Origin: an uncultured Eudoraea sp.
Lineage (GTDB): Bacteria; Bacteroidota; Bacteroidia; Flavobacteriales; Flavobacteriaceae
Assembly: GCF_947258925.1 (NCBI RefSeq)
Contig: NZ_CAMYKG010000017.1
Coordinates: 1-48,785 of the forward strand
Length of the DNA stretch: 48,785 bases
Reading direction: 5' to 3'
How positions within the stretch are numbered: the first letter of the stretch is position 1; each line of letters starts with the position of its first letter. The notes under the pieces were generated by a model that made no database searches, was not told the DNA's origin, and saw nothing but the letters and a program-made list of their open reading frames with translations. Below, piece after piece: positions 36,000 to 47,993 of the stretch. Made by a program: the position numbers and the translations under genes.

Positions 36000-36860
36000 T
36001 TTCCACAGCACGAATACACTTCACCTCCCAAGGGGTAAGACAAAGACGAGTTATGAACAAATGTTTATAAAATACGTTCATAACCTGTTGATTTTTAAAA
36101 TGTTAAAATATTTGATTTTAACTCAAAAAGAATATATATTTATATCATGGTTTAAGGGAAAGACCTGTCTAGGGTAATTCATTAAAACCATTATAAAGTT
36201 GACGTTCTTTATATTATTGTTTAATCTCAAAATTGAAAAACGGTAATTTATTACCTGATTTCAACCAGAGAGGAGTATAATGAAGGAGAGCTGTAGTTTT
36301 CCCGACTTATATGGTTTCATTTACGTTAAATGCAAAGTTTAGGCTTTATGTTTAAGATAGGTGAAGTAAAATGATAAGAAGTAATCTTCACGTGTTACTT
36401 GGTTGAAAAATTAAGGACATAGAAAATTTCAAACGTTGATATAGTTAATGAAGCGCAATCAATGGTTGCAGTCCTGTACCTTGGTACAGAACGAAAAATT
36501 TTGTTGACTATTTCTAGAAAGCCATATCAAAGTACTTGTACGATGATATGGCTTTTGTTTTTTAAAATACTTTCCTGCTTGTGTTAAGTTTGTAGTATAA
36601 AATACAAACTGCATCTAGCAGTCTCTTTGACTATTGTAAAATTTTCTTTTCCAAAATTACGGTTTCCATTCTTCTAAAATATCCTTGATAAATAAGCTAA
36701 ATAGTTGTACCATCGATTTACTTTCCACATGATTTTATGATATTTTAATAAGTCTGTTTCTGATATATTTTATAGTCCCCGCCAAAGCCATGTGATTTTT
36801 AAAGCGTATGTATACAGCTAAATTACGCGTCCAGGATAAAGTTTAAAAAACCGTAGTTTT
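36000..36860. other. gene-poor region with possible non-coding RNA
   Basis: No ORF of convincing length is present on either strand between the palindromic terminator and the icd promoter. The stretch contains a small CTGTAC-CTTG-GTACAG hairpin (36474-36489) and an isolated strong terminator (36518-36563). It also holds a 20-codon ORF (36280-36342) preceded by GAGAGGAG five bases from its ATG, unusual for this phylum. Since transcription from the previous gene should stop at 35991, the second terminator implies an independent transcript. I recognise no RNase P, tmRNA, SRP or 6S core. Confidence 0.45.
36518..36563 (+). terminator. isolated strong rho-independent terminator
   Basis: The 12-bp perfect arms AAAGCCATATCA (36518-36529) and TGATATGGCTTT (36544-36555) enclose a loop that itself contains GTAC-TT-GTAC. 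The right arm is followed by TGTTTTTT. It stands more than 500 bases from any confident upstream gene. Confidence 0.85.
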
Positions 36861-36885
36861 TTGACCTGTTAAAATTGTATATTTG
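36861..36885 (+). promoter_or_regulatory. candidate promoter of the isocitrate dehydrogenase gene
   Basis: TATATTTG followed by CAGCG (36878-36885) fits the -7 consensus, and a TTG at 36861 could be the -33 box, though the 14-base spacing is shorter than the usual 17-23. It lies about 30 bases before the ATG. Confidence 0.55.
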
Positions 36886-36911
36886 CAGCGCTTTAAACAA
36901 ATCCGCTTTAA

Positions 36912-39134
<2,223 letters not shown>

Positions 39135-39214
39135 ATCCGGTAAATACCAAAGTGCAGATGAATGGAGTTAATTTAAATTCCGGCAAGTAAGATTTTCACT
39201 AGGATCTTATTATA

Positions 39215-39222
39215 TATTTTTG
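39215..39222 (+). promoter_or_regulatory. TAnnTTTG -7 element for the TonB receptor gene
   Basis: TATTTTTG ends 15 bases before ATG 39238. Its final TTG would otherwise be read as an in-frame start at 39220, so the element argues for the ATG. The -33 box is weak. Confidence 0.5.
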
Positions 39223-39237
39223 ATTAAAACTATTTTA

Positions 39238-41640
39238 ATGCACCAACACTGGCGATTTTGGATAAACACTGTCTTTTTTCTAATCTCCTTTACACTTTTA
39301 TCACAACAAAAGTTCACCCTTAGCGGAAATATTACAGAAGCTTCGAGCAATGAAAACCTAATAGGAGTTACTTTAATTATATCCGAACTGAACACCGGGG
39401 TTACTACAAATGATTATGGTTTTTATTCAATAACCCTACCAGAAGGGCAATACCAGATTAGAATCAGTTATTTAGGCTATCAGGAAATAGTGCAGACCAT
39501 ATCTCTAGACCAGGACCTAAGATTAAATTTTGAAATGTTTGAAGAAGTCGAACAATTAGATGAAGTTGTTGTGACGGAGGATGTTGAAAAAATTAATATT
39601 CGTAAACCTCAAATGAGTGTAAATACCCTTTCTGCACAATCTATCAAAAAAATCCCGGTTGTTTTGGGTGAGGCCGATGTAATCAAATCACTTATTCTAT
39701 TGCCGGGAGTGACCAGTGCAGGTGAAGCCTCATCCGGTTTTAACGTGCGTGGTGGTGCCGTAGATCAAAACCTCATTCTACTCGATGAAGCCACTATTTT
39801 TAACTCTTCCCATTTATTTGGTTTTTTCTCTGTTTTTAATCCGGATGCCATAAAAGATGTTAAACTATTAAAAGGTGCTATCCCCTCCAGGTATGGCGGG
39901 CGTGTTTCCTCCGTACTTGAAATATTTCAAAAGGAAGGAAACAGCAATAAATTTCATATGACCGGAGGAATTGGAGCTGTAGCCAGCAGGTTACTTGCCG
40001 AAGGGCCAATTGTTAAAGAAAAAGCTGCATTTTTAATTGGTGGCAGGGCTTCCTATGCACATTTGTTCCTCCCTCTTTTCGATTTTCCAAATAAAGCCTA
40101 TTTCTACGATCTAAATGCTAAGTTGAACTATAAATTCAATGAAAGGAACAGTATTTACCTTTCAGGATATTTTGGGCGTGATGTTTTTAGCATTTCTGAT
40201 AATTTCGAAAATACCTACGGCAATGGTGTGGTTAATTTTCGTTGGAACCACCTTTTCTCCAATAAACTATTTTCGAACCTCTCTTTAATATATTCTGACT
40301 ATTATTATGGTTTGGAGCTGGATTTTGTTGGGTTCAAATGGAATTCAGGTATTCAGAATTTTAATGTGAAATACGACCTTAAGCATTATCTAAGTGAAAA
40401 ATTACGCCTCAATTATGGAATAAATAATATCTACTATAAATTCAACCCGGGGAAAATCGTGCCTAATAGCCCGGAATCAGGTATCGTAGAGGAACAACTT
40501 ATTGAAAAATATGCAAATGAATTTGCAGCATACATCGATGTGGAGCATAATGTGACGGAGGACTTGAGTTTGGAATACGGGTTGAGGTTTAGTTATTTTA
40601 TGAGATTGGGTCAGGATGAATTAAATGTTTATGCAAATAACAACCCGGTAGAATTTGATCCATTTCTGCTTATTTATAAACCGGCAGAGCCAATAGGAAC
40701 CATTAATCCCGGAAGAGGTGAAACCCTGGCTTCATTTGCAAATTTGGAACCCCGCATATCATTGGCTTATACACTAAACCCGGATAATTCTTTAAAAGCC
40801 AGCTATACAAGATTGTCACAATACCTTCACTTACTTTCTAATACCAGTTCCCCTACACCTTTAGATGTCTGGACACCAAGTGGCCCGTTTATTAAACCAC
40901 AGCTGTTAGATCAGTATGCATTGGGCTATTTCAGAAATATAAAAAACGGGGATTATTCTTTTGAAACTGAAGTTTTCTATAAAGACATACAAAATAGAAT
41001 AGATTATATAGATGGAGCAAACCTTATTGCAAATAATGCTATAGAACAAGTCATTTTAAATGGTACCGCCCGGGCTTATGGGCTTGAGTTGCTCTTTAGA
41101 AAAAATCAAGGAAAGTTTCAGGGATGGCTTGCTTACACCTTATCTCGTTCAGAACAAAGGACTCCGGGAAGAGCCGCTGTAGAAGATAATGGAAGGTCTA
41201 ATCTGGAAACTGGGATCAATCTGGGAGAATGGTATAGCACTCCCTATGACAAAACACACGATATCTCGTTATACGGAAGTTATAACCTGAACAAAAAATG
41301 GACTTTTAATAGTAATTTTGTATATCAAACCGGTCAACCCACCAACTATCCTGTAGGCCAGTTCGAATTTCAGGGTATAGTAGTGCCATATTACGGATTG
41401 CGTAATGAGGAACGTTTACCTGATTACCACAGACTTGATATTTCAGCTACACTGACACCGAGGAAAAATGCAGGCAGAAATTGGAAATCTGAATGGGTAT
41501 TTAGTATTTATAATGTATACAACCGTATGAATGCCGCATCCATTACTTTCAGACAAAATCAGGATACCGGGGCCAACGAAGCGATACGTACTTCTATTTT
41601 TGGTATTGTGCCTTCGGTAACTTATAACTTTAAATTTTAG
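39238..41640 (+). CDS. TonB-dependent outer-membrane receptor with CarboxypepD-like N-domain
   Basis: The 800-residue protein has a signal peptide ending near residue 23 (LLSQQ). A CarboxypepD-like domain follows at about 25-105 (GVTLIISELNTG, DYGFYSITLPEG), then a plug domain at about 125-235 (IPVVLGEADVIKSLILLPGV, GFNVRGGAVDQNLILLDEA). The remainder is a 22-strand-type barrel ending in the aromatic YNFKF. It energises uptake of a large or scarce ligand across the outer membrane. The next gene, 8 bases later, is a DUF4249 lipoprotein, a standing partner for this receptor subtype. There is no SusD, so it is not a classical polysaccharide-utilisation SusCD pair. The ligand is unknown. Confidence 0.94.
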   Translation: MHQHWRFWINTVFFLISFTLLSQQKFTLSGNITEASSNENLIGVTLIISELNTGVTTNDYGFYSITLPEGQYQIRISYLGYQEIVQTISLDQDLRLNFEMFEEVEQLDEVVVTEDVEKINIRKPQMSVNTLSAQSIKKIPVVLGEADVIKSLILLPGVTSAGEASSGFNVRGGAVDQNLILLDEATIFNSSHLFGFFSVFNPDAIKDVKLLKGAIPSRYGGRVSSVLEIFQKEGNSNKFHMTGGIGAVASRLLAEGPIVKEKAAFLIGGRASYAHLFLPLFDFPNKAYFYDLNAKLNYKFNERNSIYLSGYFGRDVFSISDNFENTYGNGVVNFRWNHLFSNKLFSNLSLIYSDYYYGLELDFVGFKWNSGIQNFNVKYDLKHYLSEKLRLNYGINNIYYKFNPGKIVPNSPESGIVEEQLIEKYANEFAAYIDVEHNVTEDLSLEYGLRFSYFMRLGQDELNVYANNNPVEFDPFLLIYKPAEPIGTINPGRGETLASFANLEPRISLAYTLNPDNSLKASYTRLSQYLHLLSNTSSPTPLDVWTPSGPFIKPQLLDQYALGYFRNIKNGDYSFETEVFYKDIQNRIDYIDGANLIANNAIEQVILNGTARAYGLELLFRKNQGKFQGWLAYTLSRSEQRTPGRAAVEDNGRSNLETGINLGEWYSTPYDKTHDISLYGSYNLNKKWTFNSNFVYQTGQPTNYPVGQFEFQGIVVPYYGLRNEERLPDYHRLDISATLTPRKNAGRNWKSEWVFSIYNVYNRMNAASITFRQNQDTGANEAIRTSIFGIVPSVTYNFKF

Positions 41641-41648
41641 TTTATCCT

Positions 41649-42539
41649 ATGAAAAAATACGTCGGTCTTTTTATAGTTCTAATGCTAAATGTTGCCTGTG
41701 AGGAGGTCATTGATGTGGAAGTTCCCAATGAAGAGCCAAGACTGATCATAGATGCCTTGATACGTGTTGATATAGATGAACCCTATGTTCCCGTAGAAGT
41801 TAAGTTATCATTGAGCAGTGATTTTTTTAGTGATAATACACCCACCTCTGCTGAAAGCGTAATAATTCAATATGATGAGTATGAAGATGGAACAATCATT
41901 AATTCATTTTTCTCCAGTTTAGCAGAGTTAGACCCTGGATCGGGAATTTACACCCCTGATCCCAATTTTTCATCAGATCAAAGAATACCAACGAGCATCT
42001 TAGACAGGAATTTAGTTTTTAACCTTTTAATAAGGCATGAGGGACGGCTGTATCTTGGATCGACTACATATGTACCCGCTGTTCCCATTGACTCTGTCTT
42101 TCAAGGTGATGGAAACTTATTCACCGATGATGAAACCGAAATTATTGTAACCTTTACGGATAATCCCGATGAGGACAACTTTTACCTTTTCGACTTCGAT
42201 TTTGCTGAATTCCTTGTCACCGAAGATACATTTTATAAAGGCCAGGAATTTAGTTTTTCATACTTCTATGATCAAAAATTTGAAGCGAATACAGAAATAG
42301 AAATTGGACTAATGGGGGCGGATGAGACATTTTATAACTATATGGATTTGCTGATTGAGCAAACCACTAACAATGCAGGTGTATTTGCGACCCCGGTGGC
42401 CACTGTTCGGGGTAATATGTCTGACGTGACGGATATTGATAACATTGATATCTCTGATAACGTGGGTCAACCTGACATATTTCCATTGGGGTATTTTGCA
42501 ATTGTTCAGCAATACAAAACCAGTATAATTCTAGAATGA
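41649..42539 (+). CDS. DUF4249 family lipoprotein, TonB-receptor partner
   Basis: The 296-residue protein has a lipoprotein signal (LMLNVAC, Cys near residue 17). Like other DUF4249 proteins, it has the start EEVIDVEVPNEEPRLIIDAL, an acidic beta-rich body and a terminal hydrophobic segment. The family sits next to TonB receptors in Bacteroidota and is thought to be a surface component helping ligand capture, analogous to SusD. No enzyme motif is visible. It ends 25 bases from the convergent glycerate kinase gene. Confidence 0.88.
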   Translation: MKKYVGLFIVLMLNVACEEVIDVEVPNEEPRLIIDALIRVDIDEPYVPVEVKLSLSSDFFSDNTPTSAESVIIQYDEYEDGTIINSFFSSLAELDPGSGIYTPDPNFSSDQRIPTSILDRNLVFNLLIRHEGRLYLGSTTYVPAVPIDSVFQGDGNLFTDDETEIIVTFTDNPDEDNFYLFDFDFAEFLVTEDTFYKGQEFSFSYFYDQKFEANTEIEIGLMGADETFYNYMDLLIEQTTNNAGVFATPVATVRGNMSDVTDIDNIDISDNVGQPDIFPLGYFAIVQQYKTSIILE

Positions 42540-42563
42540 ATTTAGCCAATATGGGCTTAAATA

Positions 42564-43691
42564 TCATCGTAACTTCATATATTGAACGATGCTTTTTTCA
42601 ATTAAGGAAGCAGCATTTTCCATGTTAAATGCCAATGATTTTGAAGGATCTCTTACCTCCAATACTGCATGGAGTCCTTTTGCAAGACATAGTTCCTTAT
42701 CTAACTCCAGAGTTCCACATATAGCTATAACCGGAATGGAATGAGCCTTGCCAAATTCCAGAATACCATGAATTAACTTACCACTAAAAGTCTGTTCATC
42801 AATTTTACCTTCTCCGGTAATAATAAAATCTATTGGATTGGATTCTAATAGTTGTTCAATGGCCGCCAATTGGAACAAGAAATCAGTACCGCTGATAAAT
42901 TTCGCATTTAGAAATGTTTTTAAACCATATGCTGCACCTCCTGCAGCTCCACATCCAGGTAGGTGTGCATAGTCCTTTCCCATATCCCGTTTTACAATAG
43001 TTTGCAAGTTTTGTAAACCTTTGTCAAGGAATATTATTTCCTCTTTATTTGCTCCTTTCTGGGCGGAATAAACATACGCTGCTCCAGTTGGGCCAAATAG
43101 CGGATTTTCTACATCGTTAACGGCATAAATTTGTAAATTTTTATGCGCTTTCAAGAAGTTCGACGGTTCTATTGTACTAATCTTTGATAAATTTTTACCT
43201 ATTGGTTCCAGTGAATTCCCTAATTCATCTAAGAGCAAAAAATCAAAAGCCGCAGCAATTCCCAAACCTGCATCGGTAGTTGCACTTCCCCCCAGGCCAA
43301 TATATATTTTTTTTGCACCTCTTAAAACTGCATCTTTTATTTGAATCCCTGTACCTTTCGTTGAGGTTAGCAAAGGATTGCGTTCCTCTTTCTTCAATAA
43401 TTCCAGTCCTGAAGCTTTTGCGAGTTCAATGTAGGCTTCTCCTGTTTGCCGGTTCAATAAATATTCGGTTTTTATTTTTCTCCCTAAAGGATCTGTTGTA
43501 TTAATCTCAATAGATTCCAAGTCCATATAAAATCGCACAGATTCAAGAAATCCTTCTCCTCCATCGGAAGCCGCAACACTGTAAATATTTGCTCGCGGAT
43601 GAGTAACGTAAACCGATCTGCTAATAGCATCTATTACCTGTTTAGCACTAAGAGATCCCTTAAATTTATCCGGAACCAGAAGGAAATTCAT
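42564..43691 (-). CDS. glycerate kinase (GlxK/GarK type)
   Basis: The 375-residue cytoplasmic enzyme phosphorylates D-glycerate to 2- or 3-phosphoglycerate, feeding glycolysis. The family motifs are LVPDKFKGSLSAKQV at the start, SDGGEGFLES, KKIYIGLGGSATTDAGLGIA in the middle and FIITGEGKIDEQTFSGK toward the end, with GCGAAGGAAYG between. Glycerate arises from breakdown of glycolate, glucarate or other sugar acids, which fits the sugar-acid leaning of the window, although no glucarate genes are adjacent. Confidence 0.95.
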   Translation of the reverse strand: MNFLLVPDKFKGSLSAKQVIDAISRSVYVTHPRANIYSVAASDGGEGFLESVRFYMDLESIEINTTDPLGRKIKTEYLLNRQTGEAYIELAKASGLELLKKEERNPLLTSTKGTGIQIKDAVLRGAKKIYIGLGGSATTDAGLGIAAAFDFLLLDELGNSLEPIGKNLSKISTIEPSNFLKAHKNLQIYAVNDVENPLFGPTGAAYVYSAQKGANKEEIIFLDKGLQNLQTIVKRDMGKDYAHLPGCGAAGGAAYGLKTFLNAKFISGTDFLFQLAAIEQLLESNPIDFIITGEGKIDEQTFSGKLIHGILEFGKAHSIPVIAICGTLELDKELCLAKGLHAVLEVRDPSKSLAFNMENAASLIEKSIVQYMKLR

Positions 43692-43848
43692 ATATCTTTC
43701 TATTTATGATCTTGATACCAATAGCAGGCTATCCATTTATTGATCTGATTTTACACAGAAAAGTATTGCGTCAATTTGTAAACGCTATTTGTATAAATAT
43801 AGCCCAATATTCTTAATTTTAACCAGACCAAACTGGCATGGGCCAAAT

Positions 43849-44076
43849 ATGAAAACAAACAAGGAATTATTGATTAGAGGAATAAAATTTCTTGCCTATA
43901 CTACAGGCCTTATGTTCAGTGCCCCCATCGTACTATTTCAGGCATTTAAGAATCAGGGTCACCCCTTTTATATTCCGGTTCTTATCATTGGATTTTGTCT
44001 TGCTATAGCGGCCATTTTCATGGGTTTTAAAAGCATTAAAACAATAATTGATGCGCTTTTTGGCAAAAAGAAGTGA
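43849..44076 (+). CDS. DUF6095-like two-span membrane protein
   Basis: The 75-residue protein (KTNKELLIRGIKFL start) has two membrane spans (about 15-35 and 43-65) and a basic tail ending FGKKK. I use ATG 43849; a longer frame from a TTG at 43789 would add twenty residues of no conserved character. Length and pattern match the short DUF6095 proteins encoded beside thrS in many flavobacteria. Function unknown. Confidence 0.78.
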   Translation: MKTNKELLIRGIKFLAYTTGLMFSAPIVLFQAFKNQGHPFYIPVLIIGFCLAIAAIFMGFKSIKTIIDALFGKKK

Positions 44077-44153
44077 ATATTAATACAAACCTTAACTATC
44101 CATTCAATACTAAAGAAATGGAGTAGGTTATTCGTAAAACCTTTTGAATGTTA

Positions 44154-44184
44154 TTGTCCGCTTAATCCCAACGCACTATCTTTG
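44154..44184 (+). promoter_or_regulatory. promoter of the thrS-infC-rpmI-rplT operon
   Basis: A TTG -33 box (44154-44156) is followed after 20 bases by TATCTTTG (44177-44184), an exact TAnnTTTG -7 element with the typical CC after it. The ATG of thrS lies 28 bases further on. This is the best-formed promoter in the window. Confidence 0.75.
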
Positions 44185-44211
44185 CCAATCTACAATGAAA
44201 GGGTAGGCATT

Positions 44212-46152
44212 ATGATCAAAATTACGCTTCCGGACGGAACAATAAAAGAGTATAAGCAAGGTAGCACCCCAATGGATGTGGCCAGAAGTATTAGTGAAGG
44301 TTTAGCAAGGAATGTTATTTCCGCTAAATTCAATGATACGGTGGTAGAGACAATTACACCTTTGAATGAAGATGGTAATCTTATCCTCTACACATGGAGC
44401 AATACTGAAGGTAAAAAAGCATTCTGGCACTCTTCGTCACATATCATAGCCCAGGCATTGGAGGAATTATACCCCGGGATCAAACTTACCATTGGTCCGG
44501 CTATTGAAAATGGATTTTATTATGATGTTGACTTTGGGGAGCATACAATTTCCGATAAAGATTTCCCAGCCATTGAAAAGAAAGCAATGGAAATTGCGAG
44601 GGGGAAACACGATTTCAAAATGCGTTCGGTGAGCAAGAAAGATGCCCTGCAATTTTATAAAAACCAGGGAAATGAATATAAGGTTGAGCTTATTGATAAT
44701 CTTGAGGATGGCAGTATTACATTTTGTGATCACGACACTTTTACTGATCTATGTAGGGGCGGTCATATTCCAAATACAAGTATTGTAAAGGCTATTAAAA
44801 TAATGAACGTTGCCGGGGCCTACTGGCGCGGTGATGAAAATAATACGCAACTTACCCGTGTTTACGGTATATCTTTCCCAAAACAAAAGGAGCTGACCGA
44901 ATATCTTGAGTTATTGGAAGAAGCTAAAAAACGAGATCATAGGAAACTAGGTAAGGAACTAGAATTATTTACATTTTCTAAAAAAGTGGGACAAGGATTG
45001 CCTCTGTGGCTTCCAAAAGGGGCAGCCCTAAGAGAACGTCTTGAAAACTTCCTGAAAAAAGCGCAAAAAAAGGCTGGTTATGAAATGGTAATCACTCCTC
45101 ATATTGGTCAGAAAGATTTATATGTAACTTCCGGACATTATGATAAATATGGCGAAGACAGCTTTCAACCAATTCATACGCCCAGGGAAGAAGAAGAGTT
45201 CTTATTAAAACCTATGAATTGTCCGCACCACTGTGAAATTTATAAATCCAAGCCTTTGAGCTACAGGGATCTTCCCAAACGATTTGCTGAATTTGGAACA
45301 GTGTATCGGTATGAGCAAAGTGGAGAACTCCATGGACTTACAAGAGTCAGAGGATTTACCCAAGACGATGCGCATTTATTCTGCACACCCGATCAATTAC
45401 ATCAGGAATTTATCGACGTTATTGACCTTTCACTTTATGTATTAGGCTCTTTGGGTTTTGAAGATTTTACGGCTCAGGTATCTATAAGAGACCTTGAAAA
45501 GCCTGAGAAATATATTGGTTCCGTTGAAAACTGGGAAAAAGCTGAAAATGCTATAATTAACGCGGCAGAAGAAAAAGGGTTGAATTTTGTAATTGAAAAA
45601 GGAGAGGCTGCATTTTATGGCCCAAAGTTGGATTTCATGGTAAAAGATGCCTTAGGCAGAAACTGGCAATTGGGTACCATTCAGGTTGATTACAACTTAC
45701 CAGAGCGATTTGACCTTACTTATAAAGGCAGTGATAATGAGGAACACAGACCCGTTATGATTCACAGAGCCCCTTTTGGGAGTATGGAGCGATTTGTAGC
45801 TCTATTGCTCGAACATACAGGCGGAAATTTTCCTTTATGGCTTACGCCGGATCAGGCTATTGTATTGCCGGTAAGCGAGAAACATGAAAAATATGCCGAA
45901 AAAGTTTTAAATTCACTAGAAAATCACGAAATTCGCGCGCTCTCTGATGCAAGAAATGAGACTGTAGGAAAGAAAATACGTGAGGCAGAAATGAATAAAA
46001 TCCCATTTATGCTTATCGTAGGAGAAAATGAAGAGGCTGAAAATACCGTTTCGGTTCGCAAACATGGGGGTGAAGACCTTGGAATGATTAGTGTGAAAGC
46101 ATTTGCAAACTTGGTTGAAAAGGAAATAAATAGTACTTTGAAGTCATTTTAA
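44212..46152 (+). CDS. thrS: threonyl-tRNA synthetase
   Basis: The 646-residue enzyme charges tRNA-Thr. An N-terminal TGS domain (1-60) is followed by an editing domain with HxxxH at 73-77 (HSSSH) and CRGGH. The class II catalytic core has the zinc residue in [10 protein letters not shown], motif 2 in [15 protein letters not shown], and motif 3 in [18 protein letters not shown]. The anticodon-binding domain follows ([15 protein letters not shown]). The start is ATG 44212; an in-frame TTG at 44182 lies inside the promoter -7 element and is rejected. It heads the conserved thrS-infC-rpmI-rplT order. Confidence 0.98.
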   Translation: MIKITLPDGTIKEYKQGSTPMDVARSISEGLARNVISAKFNDTVVETITPLNEDGNLILYTWSNTEGKKAFWHSSSHIIAQALEELYPGIKLTIGPAIENGFYYDVDFGEHTISDKDFPAIEKKAMEIARGKHDFKMRSVSKKDALQFYKNQGNEYKVELIDNLEDGSITFCDHDTFTDLCRGGHIPNTSIVKAIKIMNVAGAYWRGDENNTQLTRVYGISFPKQKELTEYLELLEEAKKRDHRKLGKELELFTFSKKVGQGLPLWLPKGAALRERLENFLKKAQKKAGYEMVITPHIGQKDLYVTSGHYDKYGEDSFQPIHTPREEEEFLLKPMNCPHHCEIYKSKPLSYRDLPKRFAEFGTVYRYEQSGELHGLTRVRGFTQDDAHLFCTPDQLHQEFIDVIDLSLYVLGSLGFEDFTAQVSIRDLEKPEKYIGSVENWEKAENAIINAAEEKGLNFVIEKGEAAFYGPKLDFMVKDALGRNWQLGTIQVDYNLPERFDLTYKGSDNEEHRPVMIHRAPFGSMERFVALLLEHTGGNFPLWLTPDQAIVLPVSEKHEKYAEKVLNSLENHEIRALSDARNETVGKKIREAEMNKIPFMLIVGENEEAENTVSVRKHGGEDLGMISVKAFANLVEKEINSTLKSF

Positions 46153-46182
46153 AAAAATTAAGTTTAATTAAATATATAAGCC

Positions 46183-46737
46183 ATAGCAATACGAAGAAGA
46201 TTTAGGCCCCAACCTAGGAGGGAAAACAAGAATCCTCACAGAATCAATGAAAAGATTACATCACCAAATGTCCGTTTGGTAGGTGACAACGTTGAAATGG
46301 GGGTATTTCCCATTGCTAAAGCAATTTCCATGGCAGAAGAACTAGGCCTCGATTTAGTAGAAATATCACCAAAAGCTGATCCGCCCGTATGTAAGATCAT
46401 AGATTACAAGAAATTCCTTTACGAGCAGAAAAAGAGGGAAAAGGTAATGAAGGCGAAAGCTACAAAGGTTATTGTAAAGGAAATAAGATTTGGACCAAAT
46501 ACAGATGATCATGATTATGATTTTAAAAAGAAACATGCTGAAAAGTTTCTGAAGGATGGCGCCAAATTAAAAGCTTATGTATTTTTCAAAGGACGATCTA
46601 TTGTTTATAAAGATAAAGGTGAAATACTCTTGTTAAAGCTCGCCCAGGAATTGGAAGAATTTGGCAAGGTGGAACAAATGCCTAAACTTGAAGGAAAGCG
46701 AATGACAATGTTCATAGCACCTAAAACAAAAAAATAA
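46183..46737 (+). CDS. infC: translation initiation factor IF-3, apparent AUA start
   Basis: IF-3 binds the 30S subunit and checks start codons. The conserved frame runs upstream of any ATG: residues [19 protein letters not shown], which belong to every IF-3 N-domain, precede the first TTG (46276). Extending upstream gives ata-gca-ata-cga-aga (M-A-I-R-R), the usual flavobacterial N terminus, and then a TAA at 46177. The start is therefore most likely ATA at 46183, giving a normal-length 184-residue protein. A rare start for infC permits autoregulation, as with AUU in E. coli. The C-domain ([17 protein letters not shown]) is intact. Confidence 0.9.
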   Translation: MAIRRRFRPQPRRENKNPHRINEKITSPNVRLVGDNVEMGVFPIAKAISMAEELGLDLVEISPKADPPVCKIIDYKKFLYEQKKREKVMKAKATKVIVKEIRFGPNTDDHDYDFKKKHAEKFLKDGAKLKAYVFFKGRSIVYKDKGEILLLKLAQELEEFGKVEQMPKLEGKRMTMFIAPKTKK

Positions 46738-46777
46738 GTAAGAAAATAAGCGAGATTAATTAACAAATAGGAAGAAA

Positions 46778-46975
46778 ATGCCTAAAATGAAAACAAAATC
46801 CAGTGCCAAAAAGCGTTTTAAGCTTACCGGTTCCGGAAAAATTAAGAGAAAGCACGCTTTTAAGAGTCATATTTTGACAAAGAAATCGAAAAAGCGCAAG
46901 CTTAAGTTGACACATTCGACGTTGGTACATGACGCCGATGTGCCAAACATTAAAGGACAATTAACGCTAAAATAA
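46778..46975 (+). CDS. rpmI: 50S ribosomal protein L35
   Basis: The 65-residue very basic protein starts [20 protein letters not shown], the standard L35 N terminus, and has the internal [16 protein letters not shown] block. It lies 40 bases after infC and 99 bases before rplT, in the universal infC-rpmI-rplT order. Confidence 0.98.
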   Translation: MPKMKTKSSAKKRFKLTGSGKIKRKHAFKSHILTKKSKKRKLKLTHSTLVHDADVPNIKGQLTLK

Positions 46976-47074
46976 ATTGTTCCTTAGGTAATTAATATTA
47001 ACCCTGGAGTTAGGCCATAAAAGTGTTTTTTAGATCATATTCTTAAACCGCCTACTACAAAAAAAAGTAAAAAA

Positions 47075-47419
47075 ATGCCAAGATCAGTAAATTCAGTCGC
47101 TTCAAGAGCCAGAAGAAAAAAGGTGATGAAGCAAGCAAAAGGTTACTTCGGAAGACGTAAAAACGTTTGGACAGTAGCCAAAAATGCGGTGGAAAAAGCA
47201 ATGGTATATGCTTATAGAGACCGTAGAAATAAGAAAAGAAATTTCCGTGCGTTATGGATCACCCGTATTAATGCTGGTGCAAGATTACATGGAATGTCCT
47301 ATTCGCAATTCATGGGAAAAATAAAAGCCAATAACATAGAACTCAATAGAAAGGTTCTTGCTGACTTGGCCATGAACCACCCGGATGCTTTTAAAGCCAT
47401 TGTGGATAAAGTAAAATAA
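47075..47419 (+). CDS. rplT: 50S ribosomal protein L20
   Basis: The 114-residue basic protein has the typical L20 start [20 protein letters not shown] and the [18 protein letters not shown] core. L20 is an early 23S rRNA assembly protein and, in many bacteria, an autorepressor of rpmI-rplT. The 99-base leader between rpmI and rplT could hold such control, though I see no proven L20 site. A strong terminator closes the operon. Confidence 0.98.
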   Translation: MPRSVNSVASRARRKKVMKQAKGYFGRRKNVWTVAKNAVEKAMVYAYRDRRNKKRNFRALWITRINAGARLHGMSYSQFMGKIKANNIELNRKVLADLAMNHPDAFKAIVDKVK

Positions 47420-47435
47420 TCGTAAGAATTCTCGC

Positions 47436-47472
47436 TAAAAAGCCCTGACGGATACCGTTGGGGCTTTTTTTA
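47436..47472 (+). terminator. terminator of the thrS-rplT operon
   Basis: The stem AAAAAGCCCTGACGG / CCGTTGGGGCTTTTTT around an ATA loop (with internal mismatch) is followed by a long T-run, a typical rho-independent terminator after ribosomal genes. It may also serve the convergent YjbQ gene. Confidence 0.88.
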
Positions 47473-47486
47473 TAGCTTTAAACTGG

Positions 47487-47909
47487 CTAGGTGCCAAAAC
47501 AGCTAATAACCAGGCTTCGACCGGAAGCATTATTTCTATGTTCACATAAATATACCCCTTGCCAAATACCAAGATTTAGGTGTCCGTCCCTAATGGGGAT
47601 TTGAACTGAGGACCCCATTAAAGAAGCTTTTATATGAGCAGGCATATCATCTGAACCTTCATAAGTGTGCTTATAATATGGCGCTTCTTCGGGCACCATA
47701 ACATTCATATGTGATTCAAAATCTGAACGCACAGTTGCATCGGCGTTTTCGTTAATAGTTAAACTAGCAGAGGTATGTTTAATAAAAACTTGCAACATCC
47801 CTATTTTAAGTCGCGTTATTTCCGGGAGACTCTCTACTATAAAATCTGTTATTAAATGATACCCTCGTCTGTAGGGCCGCAAACGTATTTCCTTTTGATA
47901 AATATGCAT
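47487..47909 (-). CDS. YjbQ family protein (UPF0047)
   Basis: The 140-residue protein has the complete YjbQ/UPF0047 pattern: KHTSASLTINENAD, VRSDFESHMN, HIKASLMGSSVQIPIRDG and LGIWQGVYLCEHRN. The conserved His residues of the trimeric fold are included. Some members show secondary thiamine-phosphate-synthase-type activity; the physiological role is unsettled. The start is ATG 47909; a TTG two codons upstream is possible. Cytoplasmic and convergent with rplT. Confidence 0.93.
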   Translation of the reverse strand: MHIYQKEIRLRPYRRGYHLITDFIVESLPEITRLKIGMLQVFIKHTSASLTINENADATVRSDFESHMNVMVPEEAPYYKHTYEGSDDMPAHIKASLMGSSVQIPIRDGHLNLGIWQGVYLCEHRNNASGRSLVISCFGT

Positions 47910-47967
47910 AGCCAATAATCTTAGCTTAAAAATTAATGAAAGATACCTGAAATTTAAACATAAAAAA

Positions 47968-47975
47968 TACCTTTG
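47968..47975 (+). promoter_or_regulatory. TAnnTTTG -7 element for the HAD gene
   Basis: TACCTTTG followed by CC lies 18 bases before the ATG at 47994, repeating the motif seen at thrS. The -33 region is AT-rich without a clear TTG. Confidence 0.5.
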
Positions 47976-47993
47976 CCATCATTAAAGAGTTAT

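Noticed and set aside
36121-36565. RNase P RNA, tmRNA or 6S RNA in the gene-poor region
   Set aside because: I could not find the conserved cores of these RNAs; only generic hairpins and a terminator are visible.
39238-42539. SusC/SusD polysaccharide utilisation pair
   Set aside because: The receptor is shorter than SusC and its partner is DUF4249, not SusD; no glycoside hydrolase or polysaccharide lyase is adjacent.
43789-43848. N-terminal extension of the DUF6095-like protein
   Set aside because: The added twenty residues are not membrane- or domain-like, and ATG 43849 matches the family length.
44182-44211. Upstream TTG extension of thrS
   Set aside because: The TTG is part of the TATCTTTG promoter element, and ATG 44212 gives the standard ThrRS N terminus.
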